Positions 49,190 through 61,600 of a stretch of 64,000 bases of DNA are shown here, piece by piece. The stretch is from positions 23,066,846 through 23,130,845 of the forward strand of contig NC_088779.1 in the NCBI RefSeq assembly GCF_954871325.1. The letters run 5' to 3'. The translations under genes were made by a program, and so were the position numbers. Each line of letters opens with the position of its first letter. The stretch's first letter is position 1. Below the pieces are notes generated by a model. That model saw only the letters and a program-made list of their open reading frames with translations. It had not been told where the DNA came from and did not search any database. The stretch is from Gordionus sp. m RMFG-2023 (lineage: Eukaryota; Nematomorpha; Gordioida; Chordodea; Parachordodidae).

Positions 49190-49545
49190 TATATTAATGG
49201 TTTTCGAACTTGTGTTAGAAATTTAAGATAAATATAAAATGTTGTTCTTCAAAAACATGTTTGCGAAAATTCTAATGAAAATAATTTAGTTTTTTTTAAC
49301 AATGTTTGCAAAATTTGTGATAATCATAATTTATTTTTTTTTAAAAGCGTAAGCGAAATTCATATTAATATTTCGCTGTTTTTTAACAATGGGTGTGAAA
49401 TTTATGAGAATCGTAATTTAGTTGTTCTTAAACAACGTGTGCGAAATTTCTGATAGTCATAATTTAATTGCTTCGTTAAATTGATGAATCATTATTTAAT
49501 TATTTATTAACAACGGGTACAAAATATATGATAATCATCCTACAA
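49190..49545. repeat. Tandem repeat, ~60-bp diverged unit, about 6 copies
   Basis: Copies of AACAATGTTTGCAAAATTTG, then TGATAATCATAATTTA and a T-run. The conserved core is GYGAAATTYNTGATARTCAT. Divergence between copies is high, so the array is old. Confidence 0.65.
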
Positions 49546-49839
49546 AAAATTTTATTCTAAAAATTCTAATTTTATTAAACAAAAATCCTGGCCTATCATG
49601 ATCCCAAAACTACAAAATATTACAATAAACAATCATTTCATATGTTTCAAAAATGATAACATTTGTTTTAAATTCAAATATATAATATATATATGTTTAT
49701 TAATTATTAAATACTTTATATGTTTAATTCAAATAAAACAATATTAACACACCATTCAAAACACCACATTAATTAAATATGAACTAAATATAAACCTTAA
49801 TTAAAAGTGAACTAAAAATGGACCAACACACATGTAGAC

Positions 49840-51747
49840 CAGTGGCGTCACTAAGGAGGGGCCCGCAGGGGCTCGAGCCCCCTGAAAAATTTGAATAGCC
49901 CCCTGAAGCAAGAAATTTTTTTTAATGGCTCCTTAATATCACCTTGAACTAAAAATAAAATATTTTTTTTATAATTTTATTAAGTAAATATAGATTTAAT
50001 TTTATATTTAGAAATTAATGGGACTATCTAACTTTTTATTAAATAAATACTATTTTATGATTAGATTAGATGCATACATAATTATTTTTTTCACTATGTC
50101 AGCTTGCAATCAAATTCTGTTAAAAATAGAATATCAATATCACCCACTAAATATTAATTTAGCTTTAACAATTGAAGCTTAATTGACTTTTATTATTTAA
50201 AATATTATATAGCTCTAATTAAATAAATATAATCATTTACTATTAAAATTAACAAATTTAATATTGTAATTAGCCGAGTTCAAAATAACTAATCAATTAT
50301 ATTATTCTATTTAAATTTAATTACCATCCTCTTTCTAAAAATGATAATTTATAAAAATTAAGTAGACATATAGGTTATAATCCTCTATTATATATAATTG
50401 GTTATAAAATATTAGGTGAAATGCCACTATTACAGACGTATTTGAGTTATATAAAATTTTCCATTAATATTATAATAAATCTTACTAATAAATGCTTTTG
50501 ATATTAAATATGAGTAACAATTTGCATTTACGCCATCTATTTAAAAATATTATTAAAATTAAACATATTATTATTCATCCCACAATAGATGTAATTAGAT
50601 ATCTTTCGTCTCCTTTTTTACGTGTTATTAGAAAAGTTATCTTTTTCTTATTTGAAAAACAGTTTTGAGTTAGATTTTTAAGTGTATATTTTTGATATTA
50701 TTACAAACTACTATTATTTTAAGATATAATATACCAACTAGAGGTGGTGTGACAATAATATATAAAATCTTAAGAGCTTTCATTATATCACTCTCTTATT
50801 TTATAGTTAAAAAATGTTTCATTTCTAATATGGCATCCTTGCCGTGTAAATATCTTAAGGCTTCCATATATTTGTATAATTTCTTCTATAGATTTTAAGT
50901 GTTTTTGTTTTATCAATTTATCTAATATAATAAATTCTGATATGAGTTAACATCGTGAATGTCTTGGCTGTGACTGCAAATAAACCAGCAGAATCTATTA
51001 TTTGTGTGGCTATATAATTTAATATTATTACTAAAGCTTCTGAGAGCATATGATTGCATATTTTAGATAAGCAATAATTGTCAACTGTGTAGTCGTTTAT
51101 ATATCATTAAAAAATGGAAGACATTATTATCTCACAATAATTTTCTCGATTACCTATCTAACTTCCATCATGTCATCTAAGAGAAAGCTCTAACCACCAT
51201 ATAGTTTTATGATTTGGATTGGTCGTTTATATTCGCTTCTTCAAGAATTGTTGATTTGGTAGACCTATAAATTTTTCTTGATTAGTCCATTCTATAAAAC
51301 ATTGTCTAAAATTAACAGAGATTTATATTAATTTTATGACCTTTTCTCAATGCAAGTTGCTAAGAGTTATATTATATTATGTGGTTTTTAAAAATCATTA
51401 TCAATTGAGGCATATGTATGAATTAATTAACTTTTTTTATCACTTTTAATTCTTTAGACACATAATTTTTTATATCAGCAATCATAATTGTTGTATATTG
51501 TAATAAAGATTTTGTATTAAAAAATATTATTTTTAGAAGTGTCATGTATTGTTTTCATTATTTATATGCTGGTTTATTTTGTATGCATATTATAATAAAT
51601 GAAATATATGAAATTCTGAATAATTGTTCAGTTAGCAAATTTTTAAAAATAATATATTAAAATAAAATCCAGCCGAATGGGGGGCGAAGCCCCCAAAAAT
51701 ATTTTTATAGTTGAGACCAATGAGATTGTAAAGGCTAGCAACCTCTG
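49840..51747 (-). mobile_element. hAT element, 1.9 kb, 8-bp target duplication
   Basis: Left end CAGTGGCGTCACTAAGGAGG, right end GGCTAGCAACCTCTG, flanked by identical ATGTAGAC (49832-49839 and 51748-51755). The left end continues into GGGGCTCGAGCCCCC and the right into GGGGGGCGAAGCCCCC. The interior is a heavily decayed minus-strand transposase; the best piece, near 50955-51010, reads QIIDSAGLFAVTAKTF. The CAGTGGCGT end relates it to elements A and B. Confidence 0.85.
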
Positions 51748-51755
51748 ATGTAGAC

Positions 51756-53633
51756 CCTTTTAAAGGTTCCAATTATATATATATATCATCTTAATTATAA
51801 TCACTAATCTTAATAATCATATAATTTTAGTAAATACCCACTGTCTGAATTTATATTTCACTTTATTAAATATCGAAGTTAGTAACTCTTTAAAAAAATA
51901 ATCTAATTTAAACTTATCCATAATTAAAATACCTCTCTAATTACATATGAAATCCTGATTTAAATTTAAACAAATTTTATTTTTATTTATTAATTAAAAA
52001 TATCCAGCCCTGCAACTCTTTTTTATCGAGTTAGTTTTGTTTAAAAAGATCAGACATATGACCCTTAGCTATTTTATTACAAATATTTTACATATATATT
52101 TACTGACTTCTTTTAAATTTATTATTTTGGTAATATTCAATGTTCTCTCCATTTCTTAATAGTCATATATATTTTATCCCCTTGTAAAAATCCCTACTTA
52201 ATATATATATATATATTATTAATTTCCCCCTTAATTTAGTTTCGCATATCTATAACATCTCGAAATTGATAACCCATATATATATATATATAAATTTATA
52301 AGTTAAACATTAATTTGAAAATATTTATTTGTTAAAAAAAATAATTACCTTATGTTGTATCCATCTAACCTATATCCATATGTAAAAAATTTGTTCTTAT
52401 CACTAATTTTATCGTATCCCGCATCACCCCATTTGTTATACTGGGCACCCGTATACCACTAATGTTAAGACATCTTTTCCAATATTCTTCTTCATTGTAA
52501 AAATCAATATCAAAATCATAATCATATAAAAATAATCAATCATGGCCAAATGTCAGTTTACAAATAATAACATATGAAAAGCAAGGAATTAATATTTATT
52601 CATAAAAAACCCCATAAATACCCAATCATAAATTGATTGACACTCCTTATAATATATTATTTTATTATATTATTTAATTTTCATTTTCAACAGCTTCAAC
52701 AATTATAAAATAATTTAATTTAATAAATTATTTTGAATATTGTAATATATATTATTTTATTTTAAGCAATTTTAACATATCCAATGATATCATTGAACAT
52801 ATTTAGACCTTATTGACATTTTGTTCTTGTATAAACTTTTAGAGTTTATATTTTTAAACAATGGTATCAATAAGGTGTCATCATTTTTATTTAATATTAG
52901 CACTACTTAAAATCTGGTTAACTTTTTAATTTTCATCCAAAAATTATTTATTTAAAAAAAAGTATTTAAAAACATTATGTGACCATCTATCCCCACATAT
53001 GCTAATCTTATTTTTGCTCCTGCTAGAATGCTCTGTTAAACTTTTTTCTTGTGAAGGTAATTCATATTTTTTGCCATATTTTTTTTTAATACACCATATC
53101 GCAACTTGGAATATATTTTTTTAGCAATAAAATAAATTTCTTAAATTGAAAAGTATTTTATATAAACATATTTGATACGCATGTTATAATTTTTAGCGAC
53201 TTGCAGACAGAGTAGATTAGGTACCCATTGATTAATTACACAAATATTAATTCAGGAGTTATCAAATTTAAATAAAATGTTATTTATTTTATAAGATAAT
53301 CATAGTATTACAAGAATGTAATAACAAGAAATATTTTGTAAGATAAAAAATCAAAATTTTATTATGTAAAAGAAATATAAAAAAAAATCAGTTAAAATTG
53401 AATAACATATTTATATATTTTTATTTATAACATGATAAATATATTTTTGGGTAATTTTATTTATATTTGATTCTTAAATTTAATCTGGAATTTTTTATGT
53501 TTGTTTTTCTGACTAGATCAAAAAAATTAGTCTCCTGCAGGTCTCTTCAACACCTCACCCATATTTGACTCCAATAGATTTAATTTAAAATGATTTTTAG
53601 TAAAATTTCATGCAAAAGCCATGGCCTCAGGTG
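51756..53633. other. AT-rich region, no recognised gene
   Basis: Contains several (AT)n runs and no convincing coding sequence. A short stretch at 52990-53058 (plus) is open before a GTAATT and could be an exon, but nothing identifies it. Confidence 0.35.
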
Positions 53634-53819
53634 GTTTTAATTAGTGTTATTAAATGGTTTGGTTTGAGCCGATTTTTAGAAACAGTTAACTCAACATTAT
53701 AGCCAGGAAAATATTGCCTAAACCTCAAGATTTCGATAATATATGTCTAGATCTTTGTTCATTCTATGAGCAAAATCTTCAGGCCTGGGAATATTTTTTA
53801 TGGATGAAATATTGAGTTA

Positions 53820-55543
53820 GGGTGAATTCACAGTAGAGAGCGACAGCGACACGACAATCACCACACGACATTAGGCGACAGAGCAGCTGATTTGTTGTAA
53901 GCGACATAGCATTCATAGTAGTAGCGACAAGCATTTTTTTTTCAGAATATTTTTATAGAAATAAATTACCTTGTCAATTATAGCTTATAATTTAAAAATA
54001 TTATTCCATTTTTTTATATTTATTTGTAATGATATAATAAAAAGAAAGTTTTATTTATTATATGTGTCTTAATATGATTAAAATAATAGAAAACATAAAT
54101 CTATACCCCAAGGGTATACAAGATCATAAACAAAATAATTATTTATGTTAATCCTCAATCTATAAAAAAACCCTCAAAAGTTTCTAAAGATATTAGAGAT
54201 GCCTTTTCTGAATATTTTTAGATAAATAAAATTATCAAGGCTATTAGAGCTTAATAATATAATAAATTTCAAAAATATTACTCTATTTTTATATATTGAT
54301 TTGTAATAATTTAATAAAAAGAAAGTTTATTTATTATATATGTCATAAATATAATTAAAATAATATAAAAGCCCTCCAATGAAATAATAACAATATATAA
54401 TATTTTTCATTCTTCTTCATCAGTGTCAAAGTTGAAGAGAATATCAAAAATAATTTTAATAAGCTTCTTCTTTCCCCTTTCTGATCTTTTTTCCAAGGTT
54501 TGATCTAGCATGACATTAAACCAAGAATTTGTAGATGATCTTATTTCTTTCATTTTTTCTATTTCAAGTATTTTCTCAAATAGATCTAGTTTAAAATAAA
54601 TAAAAATATTTACAAATGTTACCTTGATCAATATTTTTTTTTTAAATTAATTTTTTGCAAGATAAATTTGATGCAATACTAGTTGATGGTGATGCTAAAT
54701 ATATATAGTATTATTTATATAAAATATGATTACAATCATTCCTTAGAATTGTATCTTCACTACTTGTATCTCTGTAGGGGATTTCAATGACTATATATTA
54801 ATAAAATATTAACAAAATTTAGTATATTTACCATCTTCATATTGATAATTTTCATTACCACTCATTTGCTCAAACATTGCTCTTGCAATATTTGCTTCAT
54901 CAATTTTAGATATTACAGGATTAGTTTTTTTCAAATTACTGTATTGAATTCCTGGCTCTATAGTTGGAATAAGGAAAGCCATATTGTGATATAATTGCCA
55001 AGTGGGAGTTTGATTAGCCCCTGACCCACTCTTTGAAGATTTCAATTTTTTATGCTCCCTCATAAAGCAATCTCTTAAATTTTTCCATGTTGATTTAGAA
55101 AATATTTTAAAAACTCTTTAATTACCTGTCTCAATATTGTTTTCAGCTGATATTAATTTCCAAATTGAGTTATTTTTATAACCTATACATTTTTTGTCAT
55201 AAAGACAAGGATGGTATCTAATGGAATTGATTAAATCTTCTTTATTGATTTTCTATAAAAAATTATTAATATAATATTTATTTATATTCTAATATATATA
55301 TATATAACATTTATTATTTTAATAGCATATCAAAAATTTACTTGTAAATCTTTTTCGGCCATATTGTAGTTAATGTCGTATGGAAAAAAACAAAATGATT
55401 TGTAACTTGATTTTTAAGTTTAATGCGACAAATGTGGCGGGATTGTCGTGTCGCGTCGCAAAAGCTCACTATGAATAGTCATTGGTAATTACATATATTT
55501 GTATTTTGTCGTGTCGCTGTCGCTCTCTACTGTGAATTCACCC
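53820..55543 (-). mobile_element. PIF/Harbinger-like element with MADF gene
   Basis: Perfect 38-bp terminal inverted repeats starting GGGTGAATTCACAGTAGAG, followed by AGCGACAGCGACACGACAA. The GGG...TTCACA...AGAGCGAC style matches PIF/Harbinger ends. A TTA precedes the left end but no matching TTA follows the right. It encodes a MADF/BESS-type protein and no transposase, so it would depend on a partner element for mobility. Confidence 0.8.
54407..55362 (-). pseudogene. MADF-BESS-type DNA-binding protein, one in-frame stop
   Basis: Minus strand, three exons: ATG at 55362 (MAEKDLQ, to 55342); a middle exon from 55252 to about 54830; a last exon from about 54586 to 54407. The middle exon holds a MADF domain: LINSIRYHPCLYDKKC, SIWKLISAENNIET, then one in-frame TAA, then STWKNLRDCFMREHKKL, the KSGSGA stretch and WQLYHNMAFLIP. 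The last exon (DLFEKILEIEKMKE ... KKLIKIIFDILFNFD) resembles a C-terminal BESS dimerisation motif. MADF proteins are Myb-like; in PIF/Harbinger elements a Myb/MADF protein is the accessory factor that helps the transposase bind DNA. Apart from the single stop the frame is well preserved. It lies between perfect inverted repeats, so it is transposon cargo and not a host gene. Confidence 0.75.
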
Positions 55544-55664
55544 AGCCATTTTTGAAAATTGGCTCAAAATGAGCCATGTAACAACACTAGTTTTAATGAT
55601 TATAAATAGGTTATAGATTTTGTTACTATTCTCTCTCCAAATTAAATATTTTTAATATTAATAG

Positions 55665-58600
55665 ATTCATATGTATGTAGACAGTGTGGCAATATTGTAC
55701 TTACTATCCCAAGCATATTTAATAAACCTAGCATAATAGCTAAAGAAATTTTAAATGAAAAAGTTTTGGGCCCTAATCAAACAACCAAAAACATATTGGT
55801 GCAAAAATTTATCAATCCTGAAAATATACCTTTATACTTGATTTCAACTAAGACCGCAAATGTATTTGAGTTTGGCAAAGTAATATTCATATTTAATATA
55901 ACCTTTTTTTAAATATTTTTGTCCTCTTTATAGTTTGAAAAAAATATCTTAGATTTATTTTTTAAAGAAGAGAGATTTTTGATCAAATTTTACCTAAAAA
56001 TAAAATGCCAAAATTCTTATTTAAAAAAATTTATAAGTAAATCTTTTGAAATTATCATGCATAAAAATTCTTTAAAATAAAATTTTATTATCCACTATAT
56101 CTAAGCCTGATAATAATTATTTACAAAGATTTGTGCTTTTACTAAAATATTAGTATATGAGGAATCCAAACTTGATTTTTTATTTGTTTTCCTTCTAATG
56201 CTATTTAAAATACAACCTGTCCTAACGACTAACATTTTTCAAATTTTTTTTACCAGTAAAACTTTAGGGGTAAAAATAGTAATTGAAAGAGTTTTTTAAC
56301 CATATATTGCATATCGCTCATTTGAGTAAATGTTTGACTTATATTCAATTATAAAATCCTATACTCATTTTATTACCTTTAATCCATATAATGTTTAAAA
56401 AGGAGTGTTTAAAATATATTTAAAAAGTGTTATTGATCTATATCAGAGACCTGCAAGCCCGGCCCTAAGCCTGGCCTGAGTACATGGGCTGGACCGTATT
56501 TTAATTTTTTTTAATATACCTGGACCGGGCCAGGCCAGGCCTGAAATTTTTTTTAAAAAAAATATTCGGGGCGGGCCATATATTTTAAAACCAAATATTT
56601 GAAATCGCCATTATTAGCTATAAAAATCAAAAATAAATAAATTTAAAAAAATCCGGGCCAGGCCTGAAAATAATAAAATAAAATTTTTTTAAAAATCTGG
56701 GCCGGGCCATACAAATTAAAATATATTTTATGATTGACTACATTTTAACAAAAACAAGTTTATCAACAACACAATAAAGAAGATTATATTATTTAAATAT
56801 ATTTTATTACTTCATGAAATTAAAGTCTTATTTGTACAATTAATTATTTTCCATTATATTTAAATATTTAAACTTGCATTCAGTGGCATATCATAAATAT
56901 AATATATAACTCAGAGTTGTTAATGCTCCTTTTTAAAATTAGCTAGCTCCCGCTCTTACCTTCTCAAGAGGAGCTAACTCCTGCTCCCGCTACTACATTT
57001 TTAAAAGGAGCTAGCTTCCGCTCCAAGTAATGGAGTGCCACTTCATAACCGCTCCTTTGATTTTCATTTTTCTAGAAGGTATACCAAACAAAATCATATT
57101 TTTTTATCAAAAAGCTTTATTTATATTAAATGATCTATCAAAATATTTATAACCTTTTATTAGCATTTAAAAGTAATAAATTTTCTAAATTAGAATCTAA
57201 CAAACATCCACGCTTCTCCCCTAAGACCTCTTTTGCAATACTAAATAGGCGCTCCCCAGGAGCACTAGAGGGAAGCGAGGTTAAAGATATTTTTTAATTA
57301 AGGGAATTTCTCGAAAATAGTAATTTTGGTATCATTATTTAAAAAATATTTGTCCAATATATGATCACCTGATGATCAATTTCATGGAATCCGAAAAAAT
57401 CTTCCAAATCATTTTGTATTTAAATTACTTTTAGATGCTTTTTTAGATTGAAGCTGCTCAATTTTGAAAATTAAATAGTTTTATTTAAACACAAAAGGCA
57501 TTTTGCCCTTAAATTTCTTTGATTATTTGGATTAACATCTTTTAGAAGTTTAAAATATTTTTTGTGTGATGGAAATGAAAATTCGATTTCTTCATCTATG
57601 TTATCTAAATCCTTAACTAAAATTATTTTTTGTTATATATCTATAAAATGAATATTAATATTACAAGATTTTCCAAAAAATTTTCTATATAAAAAAACTT
57701 GATGTTTAATATTTAAAATGATTAGATGAAAAACCAATATGAAACTCGGCTAAACATTTAATAATGGATAAATTTAAATAAAATAAAATTTCATTTTTAT
57801 TGAATTTTAATTAACAAATATTATGTGGAGCGGCGCTCTTCCACTCCAGCCCTAAAAGAAGCTAGCTCCCGCTCTCACTTCTCAATTTTCTTACTCCTCA
57901 ATTTTCTCACTCCTCAATTTAAAAAAGAGGGGCGCTCCAGGTGTTTGTGAAAAAATGTAGCAATAGACGGTTGCGAAAAAAATTAGGTAAAGCTAGGTGA
58001 CGGCCCACTGGCCAAAGAATAACGAAAAGAAAGGGAAGTGCAAAATATCACTGTAAATTTTCTAAAAAAATTAGTTGTGTAAAATGTGGTGTGGCCAATC
58101 ATAATTGTTTTACAGATTTTTTTTTTATGAACTAATTGTTATTTATTAGTGATATTAAGGTAACTAGTTACATTTTGGCTAAAAAATAACTGTAACTAGT
58201 TATATTTTTAAAATTGTAACTAGTAACTGTAACTAGTTAAAATTTTTGAAATGTAACTGCCAAAAGTAACTAGTTACTTTTAAAGATATATTCAAATAAT
58301 TAATTTTATTTTTAATATGTTGTGATAAATTAATTTTAAATTAAATTTATTTTTTAAATTAAATTTATTAATTTAAAATTTAGCTAGTATTGAAAAAAGG
58401 TAACTAAAATCAAATAATTATTTATAAATTAATAATATCATGTTATAGGTTTAATAATCTTTATGATAATGACAACATCATTGCTGCAATTCTTCACCTT
58501 TTATTTAAAACTGACTGGCCTTGGATTAGGCAAGAAAGTGTAGTTGGATTTTTTGACCTAAAGCGCCAAAATATTCTGGATAATGAACTTATAGAAAACT

Positions 58601-61600
58601 TTATCAAATCTAATAACAACATTTTTCTTTATATAACGATTTTCCAAAATTAAAATTACTCTTTAAATATAATGTTGTTCTAACATCAAGTGCTCCCGTA
58701 GAGCGCTTATTCAGTCTAGGTAAGCTCATTTTTGGAGATAAACGAGTACGTCTCCTAGATTATAACTTTGAAATTAATTTGTTGTTAAAAGCAAATAAAC
58801 ATTTATTAGATTCTAATTTTTATGAAAAATAAATGTTTTTTTTCAATGCAAATATATATTTTTATATTCGATGTAAATATTCAATTTTGCGATATTTTTT
58901 TATATAAATAAATTGTATATTATTTTAAATAACTGATTATACTTTGTTTATCCTAATTTTTTTTATATTAAATAAATGCATTCAATAAATAAATAATGCA
59001 CATATGAAGGATGTATAAAGTAAAGTTATTTTTGAAAATAACTGTAATTAATAACTAGTTACTTTTGTAAAAATGTAACTAGTAACTATAACTAGTTATG
59101 TTTTTGCCAATGTAACTATTAACTGTAACTAGTTATGTTTCAAAAGTAACTTTTAACATCACTATTATTTATATAATAATGATTAGATTATACAATTATA
59201 TATAATTCGTTATATTGAATTAAAATTAAAATTTTTTTAACTTTTAATGTGCAATTGAATACACATTTAAAAATTATCAATTAAAAACGCGGGTAAAAAG
59301 AATTAAAATACTTTTACTAAATCATAAAGATAAGGAAACACTTTGGTTATTTAAGCCTAGTTATAAAAGCTTAAACATGTTTTATAAATTAAACTTACTA
59401 ATTTGATCTATCATTTCGAGTCCGGATTAGGCTTGTCCTGGATCGAAACCATTTAAAATTTTTTTCTAGATTCTGGCTCCGAATCTTTTTTTGCAATTTC
59501 CTCCTGGATTCATATTAAACCCACAAAAATTTTGTCAGTTTCAGAACCCTTGTTTTAATCAGCCCATTATATATAAAGTATATTAGTTTAATTATTTTCA
59601 TGTCATTTTATGACATGAGTTTATATTTGGCATAATCAGGCTCGTACGCAAGAATTCACTATGGGGGAAGGTGGGGATAATTAAATTTTATTTTTGGAAT
59701 TATTCTAGAAGTTATCTAAGAATAGTTTCAGAAATATGTTATGACTTAGTGACCATAAAATATTGACAATTTATAATACACAAATTCTAATATAAATTAA
59801 TGATAAAATATTAAATGTATATAATCGATGTATGATTTTGTAAAAAAATATAGAAATTTTTTAAGAATTTAAATTTGATATAAATTATATTTTATAAAAA
59901 ATGTTGGGAATACAGAATATCTTAAGATTATTCTTAAGATTGCATTTATATAAACTTAAAATATTCATGGAAAAAAATTTGTGGTGCGATAAAAAATGGA
60001 ATTGCATGAAGAAATATAATTAATAGGCTTATTATAAATTTATAAATTTATAATTGTAAAATTCAATCTTCTTTGGGATTGAGTTAATTTTTCAATGATT
60101 TCATCAGTGCTTGATGTCAACTCTCCCTATGTATAATAAAAGAACTAACCTATTCAATCTTTTTTTTCAGAGTTAGTACTTCTCATGTTTTTTTATTATT
60201 CTTAAAGTAGAAAATGTTCTTTTATTGGTAGAAGTACTAGTTGTCAAAATATATAATAATTTTAATATATTAAGTTTAAAATATGTTCGAAATAATGCAA
60301 GAAACATCTATCGCATTTTTTGAACATTATCAACCATAGTTAATATTTTATACCACATTTTGTATTTAGCTAGTAATGCTTCAAGGGAAAATTTAAATAT
60401 CCTCACTATAAAAACCTGTCAAATATTTAATTTTTCTCTGCCACGATTTGAAATAGATTCGAAAAGATTCTCTGGGATACGAGGTAGGAATAGTAATATT
60501 TATCAAAAATATTTTATTCGGCATTTGAATTTTTTGACTTTGGGAGGGGGATTTATCTCTCTGCCCCCCCCCACACGGCTATGTAAGTATCTGGGTTATA
60601 TTTTTTCGCAATTCTTGTATTTCATTACTACATTAGATTACCATTTTTTGTTATAAGGCGGTGTCTAAAATATCATAAAATTCGATTCAAACTTTTGAAG
60701 CTTTAATCAATTATAGTATTCGAGTAAATTATAATTATAAAGTATAAACTTGTTCAAAATATAATTTTAGAATATTTTCAAAAATTTAATATACGATTTC
60801 GAATTTTATAAAAATGATTTTGGACATCGACTAAAGTAAAAATTTACCTTATTTTTTTTTCTTTATTCTGCTGGTATATATAAATGCTAATCTAAAGTTA
60901 AAGAAGAAAACAATTCTTATTTTAGACTATTTTTAGGTTTGCTCCTCCGATTATTTGTAGCAGTATAGAAGAGTCTATTGTTGCAAAATTAGATAATTTA
61001 AAGCGATTTTGAACCGACCCCCCCCCCTCCCAAATAATCATTAACCGAGTCCTTGCCTAACTACCATCTTCGACTAAAAATTTCGCTTAAGGAATTAGTT
61101 CAATCTTCATGGAAGCATTTCTGTTGACACACAACTAAAGAATGATCCGAATTTAGAAGACTAGATAAGATATGATCATTAACATTTTGGAGTGCCAGTT
61201 CCGCTATATTTACATTAATTTTTTTTTATAATAAACTCAATTGTTTTATATTTTGACTAATTTTATTATCGATTATTTTTTTAAAAAATGTTTTAACTAA
61301 ATATATACATTTTTTTTGTAGAAAATAGTCAAAGATTCATTTTACAAAGATTTTACTCATGTTCCAGTGTTTTGCAAAAAATGCAGGAAGCACCTAGGCT
61401 GGTTTACTTCATATTTATAATCATTTTTCCTTTCCGAATGAATGAAATATTTTAGTCATTTCTATATATAACCTTTTTTTTCAAAGCCGTCTTTGGCATA
61501 ATAGTTGTGGCCTCTCAGACACCATTTAATCGTTAATATTAAAAAAAATAATTGCTGGAAACATGCCTAAGAAACGGCTTCAATATAAAGATGTTTTTGT

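Larger units (their letters stand above)
53642..55589. mobile_element. Short hAT MITE (224 bp) carrying a nested 1.7-kb element
   Basis: Ends TAGTGTTATTAAATGG and CCATGTAACAACACTA, flanked by identical GTTTTAAT (53634-53641 and 55590-55597). The subterminal motif is GGTTTGAGCC / GGCTCAAAATGAGCC. Removing the inner element (53820-55543) leaves only 224 bp, so the host copy is a MITE without coding capacity. Confidence 0.88.

Noticed and set aside
60360-60656. Plus-strand open frame of 98 codons
   Set aside because: Falls on hAT element C, antisense to its transposase remains.
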